From the NCBI GenBank assembly GCA_018432315.1, contig JAHDLB010000023.1, positions 1 to 64,000 of the forward strand: a stretch of 64,000 nucleotides of DNA, read 5' to 3'. The notes below the pieces were generated by a model that worked only from the letters and a program-made list of their open reading frames with translations, was not told where the DNA came from and made no database searches. Of the stretch, positions 43,858 through 53,158 are shown one piece after another. A program made the position numbers and the translations under genes. How positions within the stretch are numbered: position 1 is the first letter of the stretch; every line of letters starts with the position of its first letter. The stretch is from Anaerolineae bacterium. GTDB lineage: Bacteria; Chloroflexota; Anaerolineae; Aggregatilineales; Aggregatilineaceae.

Positions 43858-45576
43858 TCAGCCCTGGGGTAGCCGTGCCAGCGGCAGCGTCACCGTCATT
43901 TTGGTCCCGTTGCCGCTGCTTTCAGCCGCGATCGAACCGCTGTGTGCCTTGACGATGGCCTTTGTGATCGCCAGCCCCAGGCCGCTGCCCGGATGATCCG
44001 AGGCGTTGCGTGCCCGGCGAAAACGCTCGAACAGCAGGGGGAGATCGCCGGGGGGAATGCCGATACCGGTATCCTGAACGATGAGTTCCAGCGCCTGGTC
44101 GAACGTGCGCGCGCAGAGCGTGACCGTGCCGCCAGCAGGGGTGAATTTGATCGCGTTGTCCACCAGGTTCGAGAGCACGACCTCAAGCTGGCCGGGCCGC
44201 CCCAGAACCGGCAGCGCGTGCTCGGGCAGCGATAGCTCGAACGCCAGCTCGGACTGCTCGGCGCGGGAAGCATAGAGCTCGCTGGCCGACCGGATCAGCC
44301 CGCCCAGGTCGACCCATTCCGCCGGGCTCGGATCAGATTGGGCTTCGATGCGCGACAGCGTGAGCAGGCTGTCGGTCAGTTTCTCCAGGCGGATCACCTG
44401 GTCGTGGGCGCGGCGGATCGCCGCTGATGGATGTTCACTCTGAACCAGTTCCAGGTTGGTACGCAAGGCGGTCAGGGGCGTGTGCAGTTCGTGGGCAGCA
44501 TCCGCAACGAAACGCTGCAACGTGATCACGGTCTCCTCGATTCGGTCGGCCATCACGTTGAACGAACGCGCCAGCGTCCCGATTTCATCTTGCCGCGCGA
44601 TGGCGGCCCGCCGGGATAAATCCCCCGCGGTCATGTGAGCGGTCACGTCAGTCAGGGCAAGCAGCGGTTTGCTGAGTTGGCGGCTGACGAACCACCCGGC
44701 AGCCGCTGCCAGCAGGACGGCAATTCCCCCGGCCATCAACCAGCCACGCGCCACACTCGTCACGATTTCGCTGCCATACGCCGGGCCGTCCGACAAGATG
44801 ATGCCCCCCAGCCGGTTGTGATTCGCATCCGACAATACACTGGTGATCTGCTGGTCGGAGCGGGGGGCTGTATCGACATTGATGGCAGGGCTCGCGTTTC
44901 CGCTCCCCACGGCAAAGCCAAACAACGCGCTCGATAGGGGGAACGCCGACACGGCATCCATAATGATCTGACCGTCAGCGGGCGCAGAGCCGGAAAACCC
45001 CGCCTCCTGTTCCCCGGTCGCCGTCCTCCCGGTGATGATACCGCTCACCGAGGCCTGGGGAACGAACGGATCGACCAGGGATGGCCCAGAAGTCGCCGTG
45101 GTTGGCTCTGCCGGATTCACGGGCTGCCACTCGCTTCCCTCAGCGCCCAACACGTGGACGCTTCCGCTCATGGCTGCCGGCTCGCCGGGCGGATTGAGCA
45201 GGATCGATCCACTCCCCAAATCATCCGGGGCCTGGTCCGAAGTCGCGTACAGAAAGGACATGACATACGGGTCGGTGGGGATGCCCGTGTCGATGAGTTC
45301 CTGACCTTGAATATCCAGGACGCGAATGCGAACTTTGGAGATAAACGCGAGATTCTCAAGCTGTGATTGTAGGAGGTTGATCGGGACGTCCTCAGCGAAG
45401 GCGCTGGATACCAATGCCCCAATGCTTTCCGCGTTGCTGGCAAGATAATCGCGCTCCTGTATCGCGTAGTGCCGGCGCAAAATACCGAGCAGGACCGCCC
45501 CTAACGCCAGCGCAGCCAGGCAGGCAATCGCGGCATAACTGAGCGTCAGCCGCCAGCGTATCGAGTGAGCGCGCAT
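43858..45576 (-). CDS. Sensor histidine kinase (system 2)
   Basis: 572 residues. Helix 1 is near 9-32, a large extracytoplasmic domain of about 240 residues follows, then helix 2 near 278-296 and HAMP. His362 is in ADAAHELHTP. The ATPase domain has LSNLVDNAIKF, VQDTGIGIP and GSGLGLAITKAIV. It is a paralogue of the kinase at 17798-19339, with a longer and divergent sensor region containing a Pro-, Thr- and Ser-rich stretch. The tandem binding protein encoded next in the operon is the natural candidate for presenting a ligand to this sensor domain. The cognate regulator is encoded upstream, 84 bp away. Confidence 0.94.
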   Translation of the reverse strand: MRAHSIRWRLTLSYAAIACLAALALGAVLLGILRRHYAIQERDYLASNAESIGALVSSAFAEDVPINLLQSQLENLAFISKVRIRVLDIQGQELIDTGIPTDPYVMSFLYATSDQAPDDLGSGSILLNPPGEPAAMSGSVHVLGAEGSEWQPVNPAEPTTATSGPSLVDPFVPQASVSGIITGRTATGEQEAGFSGSAPADGQIIMDAVSAFPLSSALFGFAVGSGNASPAINVDTAPRSDQQITSVLSDANHNRLGGIILSDGPAYGSEIVTSVARGWLMAGGIAVLLAAAAGWFVSRQLSKPLLALTDVTAHMTAGDLSRRAAIARQDEIGTLARSFNVMADRIEETVITLQRFVADAAHELHTPLTALRTNLELVQSEHPSAAIRRAHDQVIRLEKLTDSLLTLSRIEAQSDPSPAEWVDLGGLIRSASELYASRAEQSELAFELSLPEHALPVLGRPGQLEVVLSNLVDNAIKFTPAGGTVTLCARTFDQALELIVQDTGIGIPPGDLPLLFERFRRARNASDHPGSGLGLAITKAIVKAHSGSIAAESSGNGTKMTVTLPLARLPQG

Positions 45577-45639
45577 CGTCCCATCCCTTTCACATTGTCC
45601 CTACCATGTCCGGAGGATGTCACAACCCGGTTTCAGCGT

Positions 45640-45655
45640 GGTTACGGTTTCTTAA
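45640..45655 (-). promoter_or_regulatory. Candidate response-regulator box 2B
   Basis: GGTTACGGTTTCTTAA on the plus strand, near-identical to box 2A. It lies 5 bp after the regulator stop and about 70 bp upstream of the kinase start. The equal placement of 2A and 2B behind successive genes suggests internal autoregulated promoters within the operon. Confidence 0.55.
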
Positions 45656-45660
45656 CCGGC

Positions 45661-46365
45661 TCAGCCGGCGAGACGGTACCCAATCCCCGGCACCGTCAGG
45701 ATGATCTGGGGCTGGCTGGGGTCGAGTTCGATCTTTTCGCGCAGGCGGCGGATGTGCACGTTCACGGTGCGATCGCTTTCGACATCCGCGCTGTAGCCCC
45801 AAACGGCATCGAGGATTTGCTGGCGCGACAGCGCCTGCCCGCGATTCTGCGCGAAGAAGCTCAGCAGGCGGAATTCGATGGGCGTGAGGTTCAACGATTC
45901 ATTCCCGCGCGAAACCTGCCCGCTGGCCCGGTCCAGCACCATATCCGCGACGTAAATGATATCGTTGCTGTTGATCGTCGCCAGTTCGCCATACGAACGC
46001 CGCAGCAGTGCCCGCACACGCGAAAGCAGCTCGCGCAGGCTGTACGGCTTGGTCATGTAGTCGTCCGCGCCCATTTCCAGCCCTAACACCTTGTCGATCT
46101 CCTCGCGCTGCACCGTGAGCATCAGGATCGGCTGGTGCAGTTTGCTCTGGCGCATCTGGCGACAAAAATCAAGGCCGGACCCATCCGGCAGGCGAATGTC
46201 CAGCACGATGAGATGGGGATTATGCATTCGAGCGTATTCGATCCCCTCGACGCCGGATGCTTTCCAGGTCGTGGCAAACCCCTCGCGTTCCAGCCCATCT
46301 TGCAGGCTTTGGGCTACCGCTGCGTCATCTTCGATCAACAGGATGTGGAAATTGTTCTGGTTCAT
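45661..46365 (-). CDS. OmpR/PhoB-family response regulator (system 2)
   Basis: 234 residues. The receiver domain has phospho-acceptor Asp56 in LIVLDIRLPDG, with MLTVQREE and DYMTKPYS completing the active site. The winged-helix domain contains LSRQQILDAVWGY and ends ILTVPGIGYRLAG. It is strongly similar along its length to the regulator at 17100-17795, showing a local duplication of the whole module. It is the first gene of its operon. A perfect TATAAT on the minus strand (46399-46394) gives a short leader. Confidence 0.95.
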   Translation of the reverse strand: MNQNNFHILLIEDDAAVAQSLQDGLEREGFATTWKASGVEGIEYARMHNPHLIVLDIRLPDGSGLDFCRQMRQSKLHQPILMLTVQREEIDKVLGLEMGADDYMTKPYSLRELLSRVRALLRRSYGELATINSNDIIYVADMVLDRASGQVSRGNESLNLTPIEFRLLSFFAQNRGQALSRQQILDAVWGYSADVESDRTVNVHIRRLREKIELDPSQPQIILTVPGIGYRLAG

Positions 46366-46393
46366 CGTCGTTGCGGCTCTCGTTTTTGGCGCG

Positions 46394-46399
46394 ATTATA
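46394..46399 (-). promoter_or_regulatory. -10 element of system 2 operon
   Basis: The minus strand reads TATAAT about 29 bp upstream of the regulator start. The -35 region (TTACCC at 17-bp spacing) is weak. The upstream AGAGAAACC partly matches boxes 2A and 2B, which would fit autoregulation, but this match is only a half site. Confidence 0.5.
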
Positions 46400-46487
46400 G
46401 CTCGGCGGGTTTCTCTGGGTAAAGCGATCGCTGGCCGGACCCTGTTGCGTTGCTTGTAGGGCCCCTGGTGGATGCGCCGGGCTTCCC

Positions 46488-47615
46488 TTATTGCCGTGGA
46501 TACCAGCCCAAAATATTGCCGGTTCGGTATTGGAGGATATCCATTTCCAGCGTGTGAATGTCCAACAGAACGGGATAACCGTCATAACCGAATGTCAGCA
46601 TGTTCCCATCGGGTGACCACCGTGGAACGTTGGTGAACCAGAACTGGATGCCCGACTCATTCAGGCAGTAGTCGCTGATCCGTTTCTCCAGCAGGTCGGC
46701 AACGAACAATTGCTCCTCCGCGGTGAAAGCCAGGCTATGACCATCAGGGGAGAAAACCGCGCATCCAGCATAACCAGCATATGAAAATATCGTCTCGACA
46801 TATTGCCCATCACGATCAAAGATGTCCAGTTGTCTGTCTGTCGAGCTACCTCCCTCAGAGGCATTCTGACCTTCCATCACGAACCCTGACGCGTCAGGCA
46901 TCCATGCAAGAAATCTGGACGTGGACTCAAAAGAGGCGAGCATGACGTCGTTCTCGACATCGTATAACCCGCTGACTTTTTCTCGCCATTGGTGAACTAT
47001 CGCGCGGGTGAAGTCCGGCGAAAAGTGCGACAGGCGTGACAGCCAGGTTTCCCGTTCCCATGGCGTGAATTCTGCGGTGAAAGGGTTCACGATGCCATCG
47101 TCGCCCATCTCCCTGTATGCAACAAGCTGCTCGTTGTCGATCCACTCCACGCGAGGTAATGCGAATGACCCGGTTTGCCCAAACCCCTGCTCCTGCCATG
47201 GAACTCGATACACCACTTGTTGGGGATCGGTGCTCACGACGAGGATTGAATCGGCAACGTAGAAATGATCTCCCGCTGAGTTGACGTACCAATTCATGCG
47301 CCCAACAGGATAAGCAAACCATTGCCCATTGGGCGAGAATGCTCCAGCGCTGGCAAATGACGTACCATCGTCAAATGCTACGAAATAGGACGTGGGGACG
47401 TCCGTTCGAATCGCGCGTACCCCGTCCCCGGTTTCACTGAAAATGACGCCTTCGAAATCCCACTGTTCGCGCGGAATCTTCGAGGACGGCACGTCGGCGA
47501 CGCAGGCCCGAATCACTTCCCAACCGTCATTTCGAGGTTGTTGATCCTGCGCGTGTGCCAAAACCGCTGTGAGAAGACATATGCTGACCATACATATGCT
47601 GAGCAAACGACGCAT
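46488..47615 (-). CDS. Secreted beta-propeller (TolB/WD40-like) protein
   Basis: 375 residues. The signal peptide (MRRLLSICMVSICLLTAVLAHA) is followed by repeated blade motifs of the TolB/PD40 kind: AFSPNGQWFAYPVG, HFSPDFTRAIVHQ, VFSPDGHSLAFTAEEQLFVADL and RWSPDGNMLTFGYDG. These suggest a six-bladed propeller with no attached enzyme domain. The ATG at 47615 has GGAGGT 7 nt upstream; the GTG at 47624 lies within that ribosome-binding site. It sits between the system 2 two-component genes and the sulfate importer and appears to be its own transcription unit. It is probably an extracytoplasmic binding or scaffold protein. Confidence 0.83.
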   Translation of the reverse strand: MRRLLSICMVSICLLTAVLAHAQDQQPRNDGWEVIRACVADVPSSKIPREQWDFEGVIFSETGDGVRAIRTDVPTSYFVAFDDGTSFASAGAFSPNGQWFAYPVGRMNWYVNSAGDHFYVADSILVVSTDPQQVVYRVPWQEQGFGQTGSFALPRVEWIDNEQLVAYREMGDDGIVNPFTAEFTPWERETWLSRLSHFSPDFTRAIVHQWREKVSGLYDVENDVMLASFESTSRFLAWMPDASGFVMEGQNASEGGSSTDRQLDIFDRDGQYVETIFSYAGYAGCAVFSPDGHSLAFTAEEQLFVADLLEKRISDYCLNESGIQFWFTNVPRWSPDGNMLTFGYDGYPVLLDIHTLEMDILQYRTGNILGWYPRQ

Positions 47616-47727
47616 ATAACCCACCTCCGACCGCAGACTGCCTCTGCGCAGCGTTTTCTGGCTTTTGATAAGCGGCTGGGAGCAGCCCGTCAGGTGTGGA
47701 CGTCCGGATAGCAGGCCAAATCGTCGA

Positions 47728-48614
47728 TCACGAGCCGCTGATTTGTTCCATCCACAAGCTGGGCTTGATCACCAGCACCGCAGGAATTTGGTAGGGGCGG
47801 ATGACATCCGTGAGCCCTTCTGCGATCTCGCCGTAGGCATCAGCGGCAACCGCTACCAGATCGTAAGCGCGATTCGCCACTTCGGCCCGGATGATCTCGA
47901 TGAAGGCGCCCTGCCGCAGCCGCAGTTGGCCGGGAACGCCTGCCTGGTCTAACTGCTGTCTGATCTTCTCCAGATGCTGGCCCTGCGGCGTCTTGCGATC
48001 CGTCAGGTAAGCCAGGTTGCCGGATACGACTCCGGTGTCCGGCAGCAAGACGACCTCGGACGCGTGTGCTTTCGCCAGCGGAACGAGGCTGGCGACCACC
48101 ACCTGATCCGGCGTGTGCAAGCGCACTAAATGCAGAATGCGCGCGATAGGTTGGGCAATGCGGTTGACCAACAAGGTTGAACTGAAAAGTTTGGGGGACA
48201 GCGTTTCGGAAAAACGTCGAATGAAAAGCGTGTTCTCCGCCACCTCGCCGCTGCCATCGACAATGTGACTGCCGAAGATATCCGCGAATTGGCGCGCATA
48301 GTGGTTCACTACCGGATCATCGCTCGGGGCGGTTATTTGCAGCCAGGGAAGCTCTTGAATCGGGTGCCAGATCGTGTCGAGCAGGCGGCGGATGTGTTCG
48401 GCTTCGCTCCGCACCGGAATCACCGGCTTGCCCAAAGCGCTCTGAATGATCTCGCGCGCTTTCACGTTATCCGGCTGGGCCATCGCTATCGTGATGCCCT
48501 CATCATCGATCCCGATGGGAAGCGCCAGGTGATAATAGGCCAACTGGCGCGACAGCCGGCGCGCCAGCGCCTCGTCCAAAGGAAAGTCGTCTAGCGATAC
48601 ATTCGGATACATCG

Positions 48615-48618
<4 letters not shown>
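47728..48618 (-). CDS. GspE-N/MshEN-like and universal-stress-protein fusion
   Basis: 296 residues. Residues about 5-85 (LARRLSRQLAYYHLALPIGID ... ITIAMAQPDNVKAREII ... VIPVRSE) match the N-terminal domain of type II secretion ATPases (GspE-N/MshEN), though without the RLGxxL half that carries the c-di-GMP motif. Residues about 150-290 resemble a universal stress protein (HASEVVLLPDTGV, AYDLVAVAADAYG, IPAVLVIKP), with no clear GxxGxxxxxxxxxG(S/T) ATP-binding motif. The GTG overlaps the stop of the ATPase gene (GTGA), so it belongs to the sulfate-importer operon. It may modulate the importer; this is inferred from position. Confidence 0.75.
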
Positions 48619-49673
<1,055 letters not shown>

Positions 49674-49674
49674 G

Positions 49675-50478
49675 TCATTGACTCCGCCTGCTTTGAACCT
49701 GTTTGAGGATGTTCATCGACAGCAAGACCGCCACCGAAATGACGCCCAGGAGAATCGCCATGCTGTAAGCGCCTGTGTCGTTGCGGTCGTGGATCGAACG
49801 GAAGATGTAGATGGTCGCGTTTTCGGTATACCCCTGCACGCCGCCACCGGCGACGGCTGCCGCGCCGAATTCACCCAGGGCGCGCGCGAGAGTCAGCACA
49901 AGGCCGTAGATGACTGCCGGGCGAATCGTCGGCAAGATGATGCGGCGAAACGTCAACAGGCGTGACGCTCCCAGCGTATAGGCCGCTTCTTCCTGCTCCG
50001 GCGGCATTGCCCGCAAGACCGGCATGACCTCCCGCACCACGAACGGCAGCGAGACGAACACCGTCACCAGCAGCATGGCCCTGGGCGTGAACGCGATGGA
50101 CAGCCCCGCAAACCAGCCTTCACGGCCAAACAACACGATCACGACGTAGCCCACGATGACCGGCGACATCACGAACGGCAGATCGACCAGCCCATCGATG
50201 AAGCACCGCCCCGGAAAACGGTAACGCACGAGCACCCACGCCACGAGAATGCCCATGACGGTGTTGATCGCTGCCGTCGCCAGCGCAATGATCGCGGTCA
50301 GGCGCAGAGCTTCCCGAGCATCCGGCGCGGTGATGCTGTCCAGCATCGGCTGGATGCCATCGACGAACGCCTGCTGAACGATCGCTGTGATGGGCGCGAT
50401 CAGGAGGATTCCGGCATAAGCGACCACCAGCACAATGAGCACGAGTGCCGTCCAGTGAGTTGCGCGTTTTTCAGCCAT
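49675..50478 (-). CDS. cysW: Sulfate-type ABC permease CysW-like
   Basis: 267 residues with six predicted helices. The contact loop is QEEAAYTLGASRLLTFRRIILP, followed by ALGEFGAAAVAGGGVQG, both characteristic of CysW/CysT/ModB subunits. It overlaps the CysT-like gene by 8 bp. It forms the membrane pore with that protein for import of sulfate or a similar oxyanion. Confidence 0.92.
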   Translation of the reverse strand: MAEKRATHWTALVLIVLVVAYAGILLIAPITAIVQQAFVDGIQPMLDSITAPDAREALRLTAIIALATAAINTVMGILVAWVLVRYRFPGRCFIDGLVDLPFVMSPVIVGYVVIVLFGREGWFAGLSIAFTPRAMLLVTVFVSLPFVVREVMPVLRAMPPEQEEAAYTLGASRLLTFRRIILPTIRPAVIYGLVLTLARALGEFGAAAVAGGGVQGYTENATIYIFRSIHDRNDTGAYSMAILLGVISVAVLLSMNILKQVQSRRSQ

Positions 50479-51325
50479 GCTGGCGGCTCCGCTGCATCCA
50501 ATCCACGCCGAGGGTGACGATCAAAGCCACGCCCAACAGCACCACCGACACGGCGCTGGCGGCTGGCATATTGCCCGCTTCGACTTTGCCGTAAATGTAC
50601 ACCGGGGCGGTCTGGGTGCGAAGGGGAATGTTGCCCGCCACGATGACAATCGCGCCGAATTCGCCCAGTGCCCGCGCAAACCCTAACATGCCGCCGGACA
50701 GCATGGCGGGCCGGATCGCCGGGAAAACGATGCGGCGGAAGGTATACCAGCCCGATGCCCCCAACGTATAGGCGGCTTCCGGCTGGCGTTCGTCGAGCTG
50801 CACGAGCACGGGCTGAACCGCGCGGATCACGAACGGGTAACAGATGAACAACAGGGCGAGCACGATCCCCGGCCTGGCGTACAGCACGCGCACGTCGAAC
50901 CGGTCCTGCAGGAAACCCGCCAGCGCCGTTTGGGGACCATACAGCAGGACCAGCATGATACCGGTCACCAGGGTTGGAATGGCAAAGGGGAGATCGATCA
51001 GCGCGTCCAGCACGTTTTTGCCCGGAAAGCGGTAGGTTACGAGGACGTAGGCGGTCAGCGTGCCCATCACGACGTTGATGACCGTCATGATCGCCGCGGT
51101 GACGAGCGTCACGCGCAGGGCGGATACCGCGTGGGGATGGCTGACGTTGTCCCAAAACCCTGACAGCCCGGCTTGCAGCCCGCTCGAAAAGACGACGAAC
51201 ACGGGGAGCGCGATCATCACCAGCAGGTACACGATCGCTGTGCCGCGCAGCCCCCAGCCTGAAAGATCGAGCTGAGGGCGCGGAGCGTTGACCGCTTCTT
51301 GTTCCAAGCGAGCCGCGTTCTGCAT
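50471..51325 (-). CDS. cysT: Sulfate-type ABC permease CysT-like
   Basis: 284 residues with six helices. The contact loop is RQPEAAYTLGASGWYTFRRIVFP and the segment ALGEFGAIVIVAGNIP is typical of CysT (CysU). The N-terminal helix reads GTAIVYLLVMIALPVFVVFSSG. It starts 2 bp after the binding-protein stop and overlaps CysW by 8 bp. Sequence similarity between the two permeases is high, as usual for CysT/CysW pairs. Confidence 0.92.
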   Translation of the reverse strand: MQNAARLEQEAVNAPRPQLDLSGWGLRGTAIVYLLVMIALPVFVVFSSGLQAGLSGFWDNVSHPHAVSALRVTLVTAAIMTVINVVMGTLTAYVLVTYRFPGKNVLDALIDLPFAIPTLVTGIMLVLLYGPQTALAGFLQDRFDVRVLYARPGIVLALLFICYPFVIRAVQPVLVQLDERQPEAAYTLGASGWYTFRRIVFPAIRPAMLSGGMLGFARALGEFGAIVIVAGNIPLRTQTAPVYIYGKVEAGNMPAASAVSVVLLGVALIVTLGVDWMQRSRQHG

Positions 51326-51327
51326 GG

Positions 51328-52395
51328 CTACTGGGCCTCCGCGATGGCGCGCGTGTAGATGCCGTCATCTCCGAAGAAATCGCCGCCGATTTGATCCCAC
51401 CCGCCGAAGTAAGCCACAGTAAAGATGTCCTCCACCGGCGGGAACCGGTCCGGATCGAGCGCGCTTTCTTCCCACAGCGCGCCGCCACCGGGTTCGGCGG
51501 TTTCCTCTTCCTCGTCCGCGGCCTGCAAGACGGGCGGGCGATACCCTTTGTCGGCAAAGACAGCCTGGGCCTGGTCGGAATACAGGAACGCGACGAACGC
51601 TTCCGCCGCTTCACGCACGCCGTGCGCGTCGGCATAAGCATCCACCACCGCCACCGGATTCTCGATCAATATGGTCGACGTGGGATACACGATGTCGTAT
51701 TCGTCGCCGGCAGCGATCCCGGCGAAATACTCGTTCTCGTAGGTGATCAGCACATCCCCGATCCCCCGGCTGTAGGTGATGACGCTGTCACGCGCGCCGG
51801 GATCGAGAACGGCCACGTGGGACAGCCAATCGACCAGGAAGTTGTACGCGCCTTCATCATCGGCGGAATACCCATCCACGTATCCCCGCTGGGCCGCGCC
51901 GTACGTTGCCAGTACGTTCCACTGCGCCCCGCCGCTGGTTGCCGGGTCCGGGGTGAGGACTTCGACCCCGTCACGCGCCAGGTCGCCCCAATCCGTGACA
52001 TCCTTGGGGTTCCCCGGGCGCACCACCAACACCGCGAGCGAGGTCGAAACCATGCCGTTATAGGGGTTGCTCTGCCAGTCGTGCGTGATGAGGCCGGCAT
52101 CCACCAGCCGGGTGACGTCCCGCTCCAGCGATAGCGCGACGACGTCGGCTTCGAAGCCGCCCTCCACCGCGCGCGACTGTGCCCCGGAACCGAGATAAGA
52201 CGCCTGAAACTCGACGCGCTGCCCGGTTTCCTGCAGCCAGTATTCCTCAAACAGCGGGATCACCTCGACGTAAACCTCGCGAGGCGTCGTGTAGGCGGCG
52301 AGTGTCAGCGTGATAGCCGGTGCATCCTGCGCCTGAACACCAGAAAAGCCTGTGAGGAGAGCCGGTAAGACCAGCAGGAGAACGATTCGCTTCAT
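51328..52395 (-). CDS. Sulfate/thiosulfate-type substrate-binding protein
   Basis: 355 residues with a Sec signal peptide ending near GVQAQ. Family features of Sbp/CysP are clear: LTLAAYTTPREVYVEVIPLF, YLGSGAQSRAVEGGFEADVVALSL, GNPKDVTDWGDLARDGVEVLTPDPATSGGAQWN (in part) and DVLITYENE. A tail of about 40 residues follows the usual core end. It is the first gene of the importer operon. Its promoter has a perfect -10 and an 11-bp direct-repeat box next to the stop of the response-regulator gene, implying control by that two-component system. The ligand is probably sulfate, but other oxyanions are possible. Confidence 0.9.
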   Translation of the reverse strand: MKRIVLLLVLPALLTGFSGVQAQDAPAITLTLAAYTTPREVYVEVIPLFEEYWLQETGQRVEFQASYLGSGAQSRAVEGGFEADVVALSLERDVTRLVDAGLITHDWQSNPYNGMVSTSLAVLVVRPGNPKDVTDWGDLARDGVEVLTPDPATSGGAQWNVLATYGAAQRGYVDGYSADDEGAYNFLVDWLSHVAVLDPGARDSVITYSRGIGDVLITYENEYFAGIAAGDEYDIVYPTSTILIENPVAVVDAYADAHGVREAAEAFVAFLYSDQAQAVFADKGYRPPVLQAADEEEETAEPGGGALWEESALDPDRFPPVEDIFTVAYFGGWDQIGGDFFGDDGIYTRAIAEAQ

Positions 52396-52433
52396 AGAAG
52401 ACTGCTCCTTAATGTGTCAAACCATCATGGAGC

Positions 52434-52489
52434 ATTATAGAAGCTGGGGGTGATAGCGGCGGTTATGGGGTGGTCACAAAGCGGTCACA
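52434..52489 (-). promoter_or_regulatory. Activator-type promoter of sulfate-importer operon
   Basis: The minus strand has a perfect -10 TATAAT (52439-52434) and no -35. On the plus strand, GGTCACA occurs at 52472 and 52483 and a degenerate GGTTATG at 52461, all in 11-bp steps, covering about -33 to -61 relative to the expected start. This is the layout of a PhoB-type box replacing the -35. The box abuts the stop of the response-regulator gene. Confidence 0.7.
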
Positions 52490-52492
52490 GAA

Positions 52493-53158
52493 TCAGCGTT
52501 TTCGCTGGACCAGGGCATAGCCCACGCCGGGCACCGAGTCGATGTAAACGTCGCACGCTTCGATTTTCTGGCGCAAGCGGTAAACCAACTGCTTGAGCAT
52601 GGCCTTGTCGCCGCCGCCCGGCCAGATACGGTCGATGATGGTTTGCGTGGGCAGCACGCGCTCGCCGTTGATCATCAGCAGCTCGATCAGGCTGTATTCG
52701 AGCGGGCTGAACTGAACCGGATCGGCATCGACCTGTTCCAGCAGGTGACGCTCGGGGTTCAGCGTGACCGTGCCAAGCGAGAGCTTGCGGGGCGCGGACT
52801 GCCCGACGCGCCTGAGCACCGTCTCCATCCGGGCGGTCAACTGCGCGGGACTGAACGGTTTGGTCACGTAATCATCCGCGCCGATGCGCAGCCCTTCGAT
52901 AACCTCTTCGTCGCTGTCACGCACGCTCAGGATGATAATCGGCGTATCGTGTGTCTGCCGGATGTGGCGGCAAACGGACAGGCCATCCAATTGGGGCAGG
53001 TTGAGGTCGAGCAGCACGATGGTCGGGTTTTCGGCGTCGAACTGCTCCAGGGCGGCCCTGCCATCCTGCGCGTGAATGACTTCATACCCCTCGCGCCGCA
53101 GCGTAAACGACAGCACGTCCATCAGGACCAGGTCATCTTCGACAATCAGGACTTTCAT
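52493..53158 (-). CDS. OmpR/PhoB-family response regulator (system 3)
   Basis: 221 residues. The receiver has phospho-acceptor Asp51 in IVLLDLNLPQLDG, LSVRDSDEE and DYVTKPFS. The winged helix ends YIDSVPGVGYALVQRKR. Its DNA-binding part differs from systems 1 and 2 (QTIIDRIWPGGGDKAMLKQLVYRLRQKIE, in part). The ATG overlaps the kinase stop (ATGA). The TGTGACC direct repeats just downstream are its expected target and place the sulfate-type importer under its control. Confidence 0.95.
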   Translation of the reverse strand: MKVLIVEDDLVLMDVLSFTLRREGYEVIHAQDGRAALEQFDAENPTIVLLDLNLPQLDGLSVCRHIRQTHDTPIIILSVRDSDEEVIEGLRIGADDYVTKPFSPAQLTARMETVLRRVGQSAPRKLSLGTVTLNPERHLLEQVDADPVQFSPLEYSLIELLMINGERVLPTQTIIDRIWPGGGDKAMLKQLVYRLRQKIEACDVYIDSVPGVGYALVQRKR

